From contig NZ_JAGJCF010000004.1 in NCBI RefSeq assembly GCF_017815135.1, positions 186,001 to 250,000 of the forward strand: a DNA stretch of 64,000 nucleotides, written 5' to 3'. The notes beneath the pieces were generated by a model. That model was given only the letters and a program-made list of their open reading frames with translations. It was not told the DNA's origin and did no database searches. A program made the position numbers and the translations under genes. This document shows positions 39,556-49,041 of the stretch, piece after piece. Source of the stretch: Jiella mangrovi. Its GTDB lineage: Bacteria; Pseudomonadota; Alphaproteobacteria; Rhizobiales; Rhizobiaceae. Each line of letters opens with the position of its first letter. The first letter of the stretch is position 1.

Positions 39556-39618
39556 ATCTCGATGCCTGCCCTCGCTCCGCCGCGTCGGCGCCGCGGAAGA
39601 GCCTTTTCTGAGGCCAGC

Positions 39619-40827
39619 CTATTCCGCCGCGGCGCGCTCAGACCCGGTGTTGGCGTGCGCCTCCCGGTAATAGGCGTGGGCTGCGGCGACGCCGGCCCCG
39701 GGCGTGATCTTCGCCCCGGCATCGGCGAGCGAGATTTCCGCCGAGGCGAGCGCTGCGAGACACATCACCTCGTTGAGATCGCCGAGATGGCCGATCCGAA
39801 ACACCTTCCCGTTGAGCTTCGCCAGACCGCCGCCGAAGGAGGTGTTGTAGCGCTCATAGGCGATCTTCATCACCCGGTTGGCATCGACGCCTTCGGGCAC
39901 GTAGATCGCCGACACCGTGTCCGAATACCATTCGGGCCCTGCCGCCACGAGTTTCAGCCCGAGGCCTTCCACCCCGCGCCTGACGCCCTCGGCGAGGCGA
40001 TGATGCCGGGCGAAGACGTTTTCGAGACCTTCCTCGAACAGCATGTCGAGCGAGGCCCTGAGGCCATGGAAGAACTGCGTCGGCGGTGTGTAGGGGAAAT
40101 AGCCTTGATCGTTCAGCGTGATCTGGTCGGCGAAGATGAAATAGCTGCGCGGCATCTTCGGCCGGTTGTCCTTATTGGCGGCGAGGGCCTTTTCCGAAAC
40201 CGAGAGAAACGACAGGCCGGCCGGCAGCATGAAGCCCTTCTGCGAGCCCGCAACCGCCAGATCGACGCCCCATTCGTCCTGGCGAAAATCGATCGAGGCG
40301 ATGGAGGAGACGCCGTCGACGAAGAGCAGCGCGGGATGCGAATGGGCGTCGAGTAGCTTGCGCACCCCGGCAATGTCGGAGGTGACGCCCGTCGCGGTTT
40401 CGTTATGGGTGACGAAGACGGCGCGAATGTCGTGGGCCTTGTCGGCGGCGATCGCCTGCTCGTAGGCGTCGAGCGGAACGCCCTTGCCCCATTCGACTTC
40501 GATGAGGTTGACTTCGAGGCCGAGCCGCTCGGCCATCTCGACCCACAGATGCGAGAACTGGCCGAAGCGCGCCATCAGCACCTTGTCGCCGGGCGCAAGC
40601 GTGTTCTGGATCGCCGCTTCCCAGGCGCCCGTGCCCGAAGAGGGGAACATGAAGACGCGGCCCGTCTCGTTCTTGAACGCCGTCTTGAGATCTTTAAAGA
40701 GGCCCAGCGTCAGCGCCGGCAGGTCCGGTGAGCGCTGATCCTCCATCGGAACGTTCATCGCGCGCCGGACGCGGTCCGGCACGTTGGTGGGGCCTGGAAT
40801 GAAAAGCTGCGTGATGCCGTGTTTCAT
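39619..40827 (-). CDS. Class V aminotransferase, serine--glyoxylate / alanine--glyoxylate type
   Basis: 402 residues. 'LFIPGPTNVPDRVRRAMNVPMEDQRSPDLP' is the N-terminal signature of SPT/AGT-type enzymes; 'FVTHNETATGVTSDIAGVRKLL', 'LFVDGVSSIASIDFRQDEWGVDLAVAGSQKGFMLPAGLSFLSVS' holds the PLP aspartate and the Schiff-base lysine (SQKG). It would move the amino group from serine or alanine to glyoxylate. sgaA is a candidate name but I leave the symbol open. GGGAGGACG precedes the ATG at 40827. Confidence 0.92.
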   Translation of the reverse strand: MKHGITQLFIPGPTNVPDRVRRAMNVPMEDQRSPDLPALTLGLFKDLKTAFKNETGRVFMFPSSGTGAWEAAIQNTLAPGDKVLMARFGQFSHLWVEMAERLGLEVNLIEVEWGKGVPLDAYEQAIAADKAHDIRAVFVTHNETATGVTSDIAGVRKLLDAHSHPALLFVDGVSSIASIDFRQDEWGVDLAVAGSQKGFMLPAGLSFLSVSEKALAANKDNRPKMPRSYFIFADQITLNDQGYFPYTPPTQFFHGLRASLDMLFEEGLENVFARHHRLAEGVRRGVEGLGLKLVAAGPEWYSDTVSAIYVPEGVDANRVMKIAYERYNTSFGGGLAKLNGKVFRIGHLGDLNEVMCLAALASAEISLADAGAKITPGAGVAAAHAYYREAHANTGSERAAAE

Positions 40828-41072
40828 ATCGTCCTCCCGAAAGCGCTTTCGCCAGGCGAGCGCACAAGCAGGGCGCCATCGGCGCCCAGTTTTTGAAACG
40901 ACAGTACCCACACGAGCGATGTAACGGGAACTTTCAATTTCTGATCAAGGGAGAAAGTTTATTTTACCGGCATGCGGACATCCGGGCTTTTCTGCCTTAT
41001 CTGCCGGCGAGAGACACCGCCCGCGGCGGGGGATCGAACATCCTTTTTCTAGCAACGGAGGCCCGAGCGGCG

Positions 41073-41453
41073 ATGGGACTTCTTTCTGGCCTGATGGGCC
41101 TCACCAGCGACGTCGATGTGGAACAGGTCCGCGCGGAGCTGGGGCCGATCATGATCGACGGCGAGGAGATCGTTCTCGCCTTCATGGTGGTGCGGGACAT
41201 TCTCGTCTTCACCGATCTCCGGCTGATCATCGTCGACAAGCAGGGCGTCACCGGCCGCAAGCGCACGATCCAGTCGATCCCCTACCGTGCCATCACGACC
41301 TTCTCGATCGAGACGGCCGGTACCTTCGACACCGATTCCGAGATGACCATCTGGATGAGCGGCCAGCCGCCTCTGCATCGCGAGCTCTCCAGGCGCTCGA
41401 ACATTGCCGGCATTCAGAAAGCCCTGGCGGAAGGTGTCCTCGGCCGGCGATGA
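41073..41453 (+). CDS. Bacterial PH-domain protein (bPH_1 type)
   Basis: 126 residues. 'GEEIVLAFMVVRDILVFTDLRLIIVDKQGVTGRKRTIQSIPYRAITTFSIETAG' is the core of the bacterial pleckstrin-homology-like domain (PF08000), a strand-rich fold found as a ring-forming cytoplasmic protein. No signal or membrane segment. Biological role not established. ATG at 41073 has CGGAGG about 10 bases before it; the open frame starts at 40893 without support. Confidence 0.88.
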   Translation: MGLLSGLMGLTSDVDVEQVRAELGPIMIDGEEIVLAFMVVRDILVFTDLRLIIVDKQGVTGRKRTIQSIPYRAITTFSIETAGTFDTDSEMTIWMSGQPPLHRELSRRSNIAGIQKALAEGVLGRR

Positions 41454-41574
41454 CGCAGGAGAGGACAGCTCGGATCTCGGTGCCGGCGATCTCCGGTTCA
41501 CGGATAATTCACTGTCGGTGAAAAAAAGTTTCAAGATTGATGGATCGAATTCATCGCCAGCGTGTTAAGCGGCG

Positions 41575-42087
41575 ATGCCGACGATCATGACCGCCATCCG
41601 TTTTGCCGAACCGAAAGACGCTCTGGCTCTCGCCAGCGTCCATGAAGCGGCTTGGCGCGGAGCCTATGCCGGCATCATTCCGCACGAATGCCTGAATGCC
41701 ATGGTGCAACGCCGGCAATCGGACTGGTGGCAGCGCGCCATACGGGGCGGAGCCGCGATCCTCGTCGCCGATTACTGCGGCGAGACAGTCGGCTACGCGA
41801 CCATGGGGCGCAACCGGACCGACGCGCTCGCCGTCTCCGGCGAGATCTACGAACTCTATCTCAAGCCGTCCTATCAGGGCGTCGGTTTTGGCCGGCGCCT
41901 TTTTTCCGCCTCGCAGACACTCTTGCGCGAGCGCGGGCTGTCGAGCCATGCGGTCTGGGCGCTTTGCGAGAACTCGCTCGCCACCGGCTTCTACGAGCAT
42001 CTGTGCGGCACGCCGCTGGCCGAGGGCGAGGAGTGCTTTGCGGGGACGAAACTGCGCAAGATCGCCTATGGCTGGCACGTCAAATAG
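41575..42087 (+). CDS. GNAT-family N-acetyltransferase
   Basis: 170 residues. 'IRFAEPKDALALASVHEAAWRGAYAGIIP' is the typical N-terminal GNAT strand-helix, and 'IYELYLKPSYQGVGFGRRLFSASQTLL' contains the acetyl-CoA pyrophosphate loop (Q/RxxGxG/A, here QGVGFG). Substrate unknown. An alternative ATG at 41587 is possible. Convergent with purD. Confidence 0.92.
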   Translation: MPTIMTAIRFAEPKDALALASVHEAAWRGAYAGIIPHECLNAMVQRRQSDWWQRAIRGGAAILVADYCGETVGYATMGRNRTDALAVSGEIYELYLKPSYQGVGFGRRLFSASQTLLRERGLSSHAVWALCENSLATGFYEHLCGTPLAEGEECFAGTKLRKIAYGWHVK

Positions 42088-42153
42088 TATCAGCCGCCAG
42101 GCGGACGCGGCGAACGCCATCGCCCGGCGGGGATCTGCGAAGGGCAGACCGGT

Positions 42154-43425
42154 TCAGCTGTCCTCGATCATGATGGCGCGATGGCCGATGTCGGTGCGGA
42201 AGAAGCCTTTCTCCCATTGGACCTTTTCGACCGCGTCATAGGCGCGTGAGGCCGCTTCGCGGACCGTCCTGCCGCGCGCCGTGACGTTGAGGACGCGGCC
42301 ACCGGTGGCGAGCAGGCGACCGCCGTCCCGGCTGGTTCCCGCGTGGAAGATCTGCGTCGTCGCGTCGTTCTCCGGCAGCCGGGAGATTTCCGTGCCCTTG
42401 TCGTAAGCGCCCGGATAGCCGTCCGCCGCCATCACCACCGTCAGCGCGCGATCGCCCGACCATTCGACCGCGATGCCCGACAGATCGCCCTTTGCCGCCG
42501 CAAGAAAGATCGGCAGCGGGTCGCTTTCGAGCCGCATCATCAGCACCTGGGCCTCGGGATCGCCGAAGCGGACGTTGTATTCGATCAGCTTCGGCCCGGT
42601 CTCGGTCAGCATCAGCCCCGCATAAAGGACGCCGCAGAAGGGCGCGCCGATTTCGGCCATGCCTTTCAGGGTCGGTTCGATGATCTCGCTGATCACCCGT
42701 TCGACCATCCGGTCGTTGAGGGCGAGTGCCGGCGAATAGGCGCCCATGCCGCCGGTGTTGGGGCCCCGGTCCCGGTCGAAGGCGCGCTTGTGATCCTGCG
42801 CCGTGCCGAAGACCAGCGCGCGGGTTCCGTCGCAAAGGCAGAAGAGGCTGGCTTCTTCGCCCTCCAGAAATTCTTCCACGACGATCTCGGCGCCCGGGCC
42901 GCCGAAATCGCCCTCGAAACAGCCATCGATCGCCGCTTCCGCCTCGGCGCGGCTCGCCGCGATGGTGACGCCCTTTCCGGCCGCCAGCCCGTCGGCCTTG
43001 ATGACCATGGGGTAGCCGCTCTCGTCGAGATGGGCCTTGGCCGCCGCAACGTCGGAAAAGCGCTTGTAGCGGGCCGTCGGAATGTCGTGGCGCGAGCACA
43101 GGTCCTTGGTGAAGCCCTTGGAGCCCTCGAGCCGCGCTGCGGCGGCCGACGGGCCGAAGACGCAGATCCCGGCGTCGTTCAGGCTGTCGGCGAGCCCGTC
43201 CACCAGCGGGGCTTCCGGTCCGACGACCACGAGATCGACGGATTTCTCGCGGCAGAAATCGCGGACGGCGTCGTGATCGAGGAGGTCGAGCGGCACGAGC
43301 TCGGCGCATTCGCCGATGCCGGGATTGCCGGGCGCGGCATAAAGGCGGTCCAGCATCGGCGATTGGGCGATCTTCCAGGCCAGAGCGTGCTCGCGGCCGC
43401 CCGCACCGATCAAAAGGACATTCAT
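42154..43425 (-). CDS. purD: Phosphoribosylamine--glycine ligase
   Basis: 423 residues, standard length. Forms GAR from phosphoribosylamine, glycine and ATP in purine synthesis. N-terminal '[19 protein letters not shown]' is the family start; the ATP-grasp part has '[19 protein letters not shown]', and '[39 protein letters not shown]' holds metal-binding Glu/Asn. AAGGGAA precedes the ATG at 43425. Divergent from ubiA. Confidence 0.97.
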   Translation of the reverse strand: MNVLLIGAGGREHALAWKIAQSPMLDRLYAAPGNPGIGECAELVPLDLLDHDAVRDFCREKSVDLVVVGPEAPLVDGLADSLNDAGICVFGPSAAAARLEGSKGFTKDLCSRHDIPTARYKRFSDVAAAKAHLDESGYPMVIKADGLAAGKGVTIAASRAEAEAAIDGCFEGDFGGPGAEIVVEEFLEGEEASLFCLCDGTRALVFGTAQDHKRAFDRDRGPNTGGMGAYSPALALNDRMVERVISEIIEPTLKGMAEIGAPFCGVLYAGLMLTETGPKLIEYNVRFGDPEAQVLMMRLESDPLPIFLAAAKGDLSGIAVEWSGDRALTVVMAADGYPGAYDKGTEISRLPENDATTQIFHAGTSRDGGRLLATGGRVLNVTARGRTVREAASRAYDAVEKVQWEKGFFRTDIGHRAIMIEDS

Positions 43426-43592
43426 TCGCGTTCCCTTGCGCGCCGCGCCTTCGGCAGCTTTCGTCGTCGCAGAGGCGATAGGCGGCACGACCGGGGCAGG
43501 TCAAGCGCGACGAACGGACGAAAACGTGGCAAAACCTCGATCGCGACGAGATTTTCACTTGACTGCAGCATCGATGCACTGACTCTGTCACC

Positions 43593-44600
43593 ATGGCGAA
43601 TCCCAAATCCAGCCTGGCTGAACCTTCCGATCGGGTCTCCGATGCGCCGGTCTACAACTGGGTCTACCGTATGCTGCCAAAGGCCATCTGGCCCTATGCG
43701 CAGCTGGCGCGGTGGGACCGGCCGATCGGCTGGCAGCTTCTCTTGTGGCCGTGCTGGTGGTCCGCGGCGCTGGCGCCCCAAGCGGTCGCGCCGAGCGCGG
43801 TGCATACCGGGCTGCCGAGCTTGTGGCATCTCGCTTTGTTTCTCCTTGGTGCTATCGCCATGCGCGGCGCCGGCTGCACCTACAACGATCTCGTCGACCA
43901 CGAGATCGACGACAAGGTGGCGCGCACGCGTTCGCGCCCGCTGCCGTCGGGGCGGGTCAGCCGCCGCCAGGCCAAGATCTTTCTCGTACTGCAGGCGCTC
44001 TTCGGCTTCCTGGTGCTGATCCAGTTCAATGTCTTCGCCGTCTTTCTCGGGATCCTGTCGCTCGCGACGGTCGCGATCTATCCGTTCCTGAAGCGCGTCA
44101 CCGACTGGCCGCAGCTCGGCCTCGGCCTTGCCTTTTCCTGGGGGGCGCTGATGGGCTGGGCCGGGCATTGGGGATCGTTGTCGCTGGCACCGCTCCTGCT
44201 TTATGCCGGCTCGATCCTGTGGACGATCGGCTATGACACGATCTACGCCCATCAGGACAAGGAGGACGACGCCCTCGTCGGCGTGCGCTCGACGGCGAGG
44301 CTGTTCGGTCGCCACACGCGGCTTGCGCTCGCGGTCCTTTATCTCGGCACGATCGCCCTGTTCCTGGCCGCCTTCGCGACGTCCGGCATCGGGCCGGCCG
44401 GCGGACCGTCCTGGCCGGCCTATGCCGCGCTCGCCGTCGGTGCCGTCCAGATGATCTGGCAGCTGACGAGCCTCGACATCGACGATCCCGACCAGTGCCT
44501 CGTCCTGTTCAAGTCGAACACCGTGTTCGGCTGGATCATTTTCTTCGGACTTGTCTTCTCGGCCTTGTGGTCGTTGTCGGTTCCGGTCGCCGTTGGCTGA
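43593..44600 (+). CDS. ubiA: 4-hydroxybenzoate polyprenyltransferase
   Basis: 335 residues with about eight or nine transmembrane helices. Attaches the polyprenyl chain to 4-hydroxybenzoate in ubiquinone synthesis at the inner membrane. The two Asp-rich motifs are clear: 'GCTYNDLVDHEIDDKVARTRSRPLPSG' and 'YDTIYAHQDKEDDALVGVRSTA'. Start at 43593 fits the family. It precedes the phosphopantetheinyl transferase gene by 141 bases. Confidence 0.96.
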   Translation: MANPKSSLAEPSDRVSDAPVYNWVYRMLPKAIWPYAQLARWDRPIGWQLLLWPCWWSAALAPQAVAPSAVHTGLPSLWHLALFLLGAIAMRGAGCTYNDLVDHEIDDKVARTRSRPLPSGRVSRRQAKIFLVLQALFGFLVLIQFNVFAVFLGILSLATVAIYPFLKRVTDWPQLGLGLAFSWGALMGWAGHWGSLSLAPLLLYAGSILWTIGYDTIYAHQDKEDDALVGVRSTARLFGRHTRLALAVLYLGTIALFLAAFATSGIGPAGGPSWPAYAALAVGAVQMIWQLTSLDIDDPDQCLVLFKSNTVFGWIIFFGLVFSALWSLSVPVAVG

Positions 44601-44741
44601 TCGCCCGGCGCATCCCCAAATGAAGTGTGCCCGCGGGCGCTCTTGATGATCGCGGCCCGGCCGCCGCGTTGCGGCATTTCCTCATCGAGGCCTGCGCCGG
44701 TCCGTCCCCGGCGGCTTTGAAACTCCAGTCGTGATCCTTCC

Positions 44742-45560
44742 GTGATTTCTTCGTCCTCGATCGATATCCACATAGCCGATCCGGCCGTTGCCGTGGGAGC
44801 TGCGGCGGACAATTGGCTCGCGCTTCTCGACCCGGCCGAGCGGGCGCGCTGCGACCGGTTCAAGGTCGAGGGCGCCAGGCGGGAATATCTCACGGGTCGC
44901 GCGCTCGTGCGCTCCACCCTGTCGCGCTACGCGGCCATTGCCCCGGCGGATTGGCGCTTCGAAGCCAACCAGTACGGCCGACCGGCGATCGCGCCGGAGC
45001 AGGCGGCAAAGGCGCCGGGGCTCGTCTTCAACCTGTCGCATACGCGCGGCCTCGTGGCGCTCGCCGTCGGCCGAGATTGTGAGCTCGGGCTCGATATCGA
45101 GTGGATCGATCGCCAAAGCCGTCTCGCCGAACTTTGCACCCGCTACTTCGCCCCCGACGAAACCGCCCATGTGCGGGCGGCCGAAGGCGAGGAGCTGACC
45201 GAACGATTCTTTGCCTTCTGGACGCTGGGAGAGGCCTATATCAAGGCACGCGGCATGGGGCTCGCCCTGCCGCTGGACGGCTTTGCCTACGACATCACCC
45301 ATGAGCCGCCGACCATCCGTTTCGAGCCGAGCTGCCCGGACGATCCGGCACGCTGGCGGTTTCTGAGACGGCCGGTCGGAGACCGCCACAGGCTGGCTCT
45401 GGCAGTCGCGTCGCTCGAGCCGGATATTCGCGTGCGCTTCCAGTGGGCCGAAGCGCTGATGCGCGGCGACGAGGGCGATCGCGGCGTGAAGGACAGAGCC
45501 GGCATTCGCATTCCGGGCGAGGTCGTGCTGCTGCGCGGCGAGGGGCGGCACGCCTCGTGA
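44742..45560 (+). CDS. 4'-phosphopantetheinyl transferase (Sfp type)
   Basis: 272 residues. Transfers the phosphopantetheine arm from CoA to a serine of carrier proteins. 'LVFNLSHTRGLVALAV' (95-109), 'LGLDIEWIDR' (Mg ligands D118 and E120) and 'FFAFWTLGEAYIKARGMGL' (E164, K168) are the three conserved PPTase blocks. The start is GTG at 44742. Its stop is overlapped by the GTG of a metallophosphoesterase (GTGA at 45557-45560), the same pairing as PptT and PptH in mycobacteria. No polyketide or peptide synthetase gene is near. Confidence 0.94.
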   Translation: MISSSSIDIHIADPAVAVGAAADNWLALLDPAERARCDRFKVEGARREYLTGRALVRSTLSRYAAIAPADWRFEANQYGRPAIAPEQAAKAPGLVFNLSHTRGLVALAVGRDCELGLDIEWIDRQSRLAELCTRYFAPDETAHVRAAEGEELTERFFAFWTLGEAYIKARGMGLALPLDGFAYDITHEPPTIRFEPSCPDDPARWRFLRRPVGDRHRLALAVASLEPDIRVRFQWAEALMRGDEGDRGVKDRAGIRIPGEVVLLRGEGRHAS

Positions 45561-46387
45561 GACTTTTCGCCGTCGCAGATCTTCATCTCGGCTTTGCCGC
45601 CAATCGTGACGCTCTGGCCGAAATCAAGCCTCGGCCCGATGACTGGCTGATCCTTGCCGGCGATGTCGGCGAAACCATCCGCCACATGCGCCTTGCCTTC
45701 GATGCGCTGTCGCCGAAATTCAGGCGGCTGGTCTGGGTGCCTGGCAATCACGAGCTCTGGGCCGTCGCGGGACGCGACGACGAGCCCGGCAAGCCGGCTC
45801 TTCGGGGCGAGGAGCGGTATCTCGCATTCGTCGATCTGTGCCGCGAATACGGCGTCTTGACGCCTGAGGACGACTATCCGCTGATCGACGTCGAGGGCAC
45901 GATGGCGCGGCTCGTGCCGATGTTCCTGCTCTACGACTATACGTTTCGCCCGCCCGGCATCGCCGACGCGGATGCTCTCGCCTGGGCGCGGGAGGGCGGT
46001 GTGCGCTGCGCCGACGAGCAGTTCCTGTCACCGCATCCCCATGCAAGCCGCGCCGCATGGTGTCGCTCGCTCTGCGAGGCGACGGAGGCGCGGCTTCTCG
46101 GCCTCGGCGAGGAGGAGGCGCCGCGCATTCTCGTCAATCACTGGCCGCTGCGCGAGGAACTGGCGAAGCCGCCGCGGATCCCGCGCTTTTCGCTCTGGTG
46201 CGGAACCCGCAAGACGGAGGACTGGCACAGGCGGTACAATGCGGCCGCCGTCGTTTCCGGTCATCTGCACATGCCGTCGAGCCGGGTGATCGACGGCGTT
46301 CGCTTCGAGGAAGTCTCTTTCGGCTATCCGAAGCAGTGGCAGGGGCGAAGGGCGCCGGACGACGCCCTGCGCCGGATCGTTGTGTGA
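45557..46387 (+). CDS. Metallophosphoesterase, PptH-like (putative phosphopantetheinyl hydrolase)
   Basis: 276 residues. The calcineurin-type metal motifs are D8-x-H10 ('VADLHLG'), GD36 ('LILAGDVGE'), GNH ('VPGNHELW', N64/H65), 'VNHWPLR' and GHLH ('VSGHLHMPS'). Further stretches such as 'VPMFLLYDYTF', 'FSLWCGTRKTEDWHRRYNA' and 'GVRFEEVSFGYPKQW' closely match what I remember of mycobacterial PptH (Rv2795c), which removes the phosphopantetheine arm from carrier proteins. It starts with a GTG inside the stop of the PPTase gene, so the two are translated together. Function as carrier-protein hydrolase is inferred from both sequence and context. Confidence 0.85.
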   Translation: MRLFAVADLHLGFAANRDALAEIKPRPDDWLILAGDVGETIRHMRLAFDALSPKFRRLVWVPGNHELWAVAGRDDEPGKPALRGEERYLAFVDLCREYGVLTPEDDYPLIDVEGTMARLVPMFLLYDYTFRPPGIADADALAWAREGGVRCADEQFLSPHPHASRAAWCRSLCEATEARLLGLGEEEAPRILVNHWPLREELAKPPRIPRFSLWCGTRKTEDWHRRYNAAAVVSGHLHMPSSRVIDGVRFEEVSFGYPKQWQGRRAPDDALRRIVV

Positions 46388-46463
46388 GCCGTCAAATCCG
46401 GCTCGGAAGGCCCATATTGTCGCCCGAAGCGTCAAGCGCGGGCCGGCACTGTCCCGGCGTCGG

Positions 46464-46571
46464 TCAGGCGACGAGATGCAGGAAACCGACCGTCAGGAAC
46501 AGGGCGGCGGAGATGAGGCCGGTGACGGCGACCGTCTGGGCGAATTCGTGGCGGAGGAGCTTGGTGATCAT
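46464..46571 (-). CDS. Very small membrane protein, 35 aa (putative)
   Basis: MITKLLRHEFAQ followed by a hydrophobic helix 'TVAVTGLISAALFLTVGFLHLVA' to the stop. One transmembrane span, N-terminus charged. The ribosome site is weak (GAGAC). The composition is far from random for this GC-rich DNA, which is the main reason to call it. Could also be the tail of a longer frame that is open upstream. Confidence 0.4.
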   Translation of the reverse strand: MITKLLRHEFAQTVAVTGLISAALFLTVGFLHLVA

Positions 46572-46741
46572 GGCGCGGGTCTCGTGGATGGCGTGAGCGT
46601 TCGGCCACGCATGTGGCTGTTTCGAACGCGCGACGGCATCCGGTTTGCGACACGCCGTGACGCAACCCGCACATTCGTCAGCTTCGGTCAATTTTTCGCA
46701 AAGATCGGCGGGCGAAGCCGCTAGCCGGATTGCCCCGACGC

Positions 46742-47359
46742 TCAGGCCGAATGGGAGAAAATGTCCTCGTCCTCCCAACCGGCGAGGTCGAGCTTCACCC
46801 TCGTTGGCAGGAAGCCGAAGCAGGCCTTGGCGATCTCCATGCGCTCCTCGCGCTCGAGCCGCTTGTAGAGGACGCCCATGATGTCGTGGAGATGCAGCAC
46901 GTCCGAGGCGGCATATTCGATCTGGGCCTGCGACAGCGTCTCGGCGGCCCAGTCGGAGGACTGCTGCTGCTTGGAGATGTCGACGCCGATGAGTTCGCGG
47001 GCGAGATCCTTGAGCCCGTGCCGGTCGGTATAGGTACGCGTCAGCCGCGAGGCGATCTTGGTGCAGAAGATCGTCTGCGTCATCACGCCGAAGGCATGAT
47101 AGAGCGCGGCGACATCGAAGCGGGCGTAATGGAAGATCTTGGTCTTGGCAGGATCTTTCAGAAGCGCCGCGATATTGGGCGCCTCGCTCTGCCCCTTGGC
47201 GATCTGGACGATGTCCGCCGTGCCGTCGCCGGGCGAGAGCTGGACGACGCAAAGCCTGTCCCGCCGCGTATCGAGGCCGAGCGTTTCGGTGTCGATGGCC
47301 ACGGGCCCGTTGTAGCGCGAGAGATCGGGAAGGTCGCCCTTGTGCACGCGGATGGTCAT
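46742..47359 (-). CDS. RNase D-like 3'-5' exonuclease
   Basis: 205 residues with only the exonuclease domain and no HRDC domain, so a short RNase D relative. The DEDDy residues are visible: 'VAIDTETLGL' (D, E), 'FHYARFDVAAL' (D) and 'YAASDVLHL' (Y, D). It likely trims RNA 3' ends (tRNA or small RNAs). AAAGGC precedes the ATG at 47359. The common rhizobial annotation is 'ribonuclease D'. Confidence 0.92.
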   Translation of the reverse strand: MTIRVHKGDLPDLSRYNGPVAIDTETLGLDTRRDRLCVVQLSPGDGTADIVQIAKGQSEAPNIAALLKDPAKTKIFHYARFDVAALYHAFGVMTQTIFCTKIASRLTRTYTDRHGLKDLARELIGVDISKQQQSSDWAAETLSQAQIEYAASDVLHLHDIMGVLYKRLEREERMEIAKACFGFLPTRVKLDLAGWEDEDIFSHSA

Positions 47360-47482
47360 GATCTGCCTTTGTTTCGATTCGCGGATTTTGACAAATCGAT
47401 AGCGGATTTCCGGAGAAAGCCCAAAACCGCCGTCGCAAGAGGCATAGGCCCGGCGGCGCTCAAAGCTTGCGGAATGCAAGAA

Positions 47483-47505
47483 GGGCAGCGCTGGTGACGC
47501 TGCCC
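47483..47505 (-). terminator. Hairpin downstream of the DUF992 gene
   Basis: GGGCAGCG (47483-47490) and CGCTGCCC (47498-47505) pair perfectly; on the minus strand TTCTT follows. It lies 54 bases after the DUF992 stop and upstream of the exonuclease gene. Confidence 0.55.
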
Positions 47506-47558
47506 TCCCATCTGCCTTTCACCGGGACGCTGGTCCGGTGAAGCCGAAAGTCGAACCC

Positions 47559-48116
47559 TCAGTCCGGGCGAACCTCGCCATTTCCGACGGGCTGCGCGGG
47601 GACGACGGCGGGAGCCGGCGCGGCCGGCACGGCGGCGGCTGGCTGCAACGTGAGCTTGGCGACGCCGACGGCGGCGTTGATGCCCTCCTGCGCCGTGACG
47701 CTCAGAGGCTGCAGGGAGAAGCTGTCATTGGCGCCGCCGACGAGGACATTGGCCCCGCCACCGACGATCGCCGACGCATCGGCCGTCGCGCCGACAAAGG
47801 TGCCCGCGAGCGCGCCGTTGCGATAGGCGTTGCCGTCCTCGGTCACCACCGCCCATGTCATGACGGTGCGGCCCGTGACACCGACATCCAGACCGAAGGT
47901 GTTCAATGTGCCCGTATAGACCTCGCGCGGGCCGCCACCGGCGGGGGTGAACTCGCAGACGAGATCGTCAGACGAGCCGATGATGAAGCCGGTCGATCCC
48001 TTGCTGTGGCACCCGAGGGTGCCGGCCTTCAAAGCGGCGGAGGCAGGCATGGCGAAAAGGGGGAGCGACAGCGCGGTTGCAGTGGCGAGTGCGAGTGCCG
48101 TGTGGTGGAATTTCAT
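47559..48116 (-). CDS. DUF992-family secreted protein
   Basis: 185 residues. A signal peptide (1-27, AMPASA) precedes a Gly/Ala/Val-rich beta-type domain: 'LKAGTLGCHSKGSTGFIIGSSDDLVCEFTP', 'REVYTGTLNTFGLDVGVTG' and 'GANVLVGGANDSFSLQPLSVTAQEGINAAVGVAKLTL' are the conserved DUF992 blocks, with a likely disulfide between the two cysteines (C36, C54). A Pro/Ala-rich tail follows. Periplasmic or surface protein of unknown function, common in Hyphomicrobiales. Confidence 0.9.
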   Translation of the reverse strand: MKFHHTALALATATALSLPLFAMPASAALKAGTLGCHSKGSTGFIIGSSDDLVCEFTPAGGGPREVYTGTLNTFGLDVGVTGRTVMTWAVVTEDGNAYRNGALAGTFVGATADASAIVGGGANVLVGGANDSFSLQPLSVTAQEGINAAVGVAKLTLQPAAAVPAAPAPAVVPAQPVGNGEVRPD

Positions 48117-48372
48117 GGGAATTGACCTCAGTTCAGCGTTTGTCCGCTTTGGGTGGGGCAAACCGTCGAACCTCGTCGCATGTTCCATCTTCTGACGCGG
48201 GGGAAGACGGTTTTTTTACCCCTGTCTGCCCCTCCGCCCGACTTTTTCAGGTCGGAACCGTCCCGTTGAAAAGGCCGCCTTTCAACGCCAGCCGGAGCAG
48301 GAAGGCGCCCGCAAGACCGGCGTCGAGCGCTCCACGCCCGAGCGAAGCCTGGGCGCTTTTGTCGCGATCGGC

Positions 48373-49002
48373 CTATTTGGTGCCGTACATCCGGTCGCCG
48401 GCGTCGCCGAGGCCGGGGACGATGTAGCCCTTCTCGTTGAGATGGCTGTCGATCGAGGCGGTGAAGACGGGGACGTCCGGATGCGCCGCCTTGAACCGCT
48501 CGATGCCCTCGGGCGCGGCGAGAAGGCACAGGAAGCGAATGTTGCGGGCCCCGCGCTCCTTCAGCTTCTCGATCGCCGAAATGGCGGAATTGGCCGTGGC
48601 CAGCATCGGATCGACGACGATGACCAGCCGGTCAGCAAGGTCTTCCGGCGCCTTGAAGTAATACTCGACGGGCTGCAGCGTCTCGTGGTCGCGATAGATG
48701 CCGACATGAGCGACGCGCGCGGCCGGCACGAGATCGAGCATGCCCTCAAGAAGCCCGTTTCCTGCCCGCAGGATCGAGGCGAAGACCAGCTTCTTGCCTT
48801 CCAGAACCGGCGAATCGATCGTCGTCAGCGGTGTCTCGATCTGAACCGTGGTGAGGTCGAGATTGCGCGTGACCTCGTAGCACAGCAGCGTCGAGATCTC
48901 CCGCAACAGCCGCCTGAAGCTCGCCGTCGACGTCTCCTTGTTGCGCATGATCGTCAGCTTGTGCTGGACCAGCGGGTGATCGATGACGGTAACGCCTTCC
49001 AT
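48373..49002 (-). CDS. upp: Uracil phosphoribosyltransferase
   Basis: 209 residues, standard. Makes UMP from uracil and PRPP. '[24 protein letters not shown]' is the PRPP-binding loop and '[18 protein letters not shown]' the conserved uracil-binding C-terminus. Third gene of the salvage operon deoB-add-upp, 39 bases after add. Confidence 0.96.
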   Translation of the reverse strand: MEGVTVIDHPLVQHKLTIMRNKETSTASFRRLLREISTLLCYEVTRNLDLTTVQIETPLTTIDSPVLEGKKLVFASILRAGNGLLEGMLDLVPAARVAHVGIYRDHETLQPVEYYFKAPEDLADRLVIVVDPMLATANSAISAIEKLKERGARNIRFLCLLAAPEGIERFKAAHPDVPVFTASIDSHLNEKGYIVPGLGDAGDRMYGTK

Positions 49003-49041
49003 GGTGACTCTCTCTCGCTTCGTGTTTCGCGTATTCCCGGT

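Noticed and set aside
48300-48358. GC-rich hairpin followed by TTTT on the plus strand between DUF992 and upp
   Set aside because: The stem is only about five pairs and no plus-strand gene ends there.
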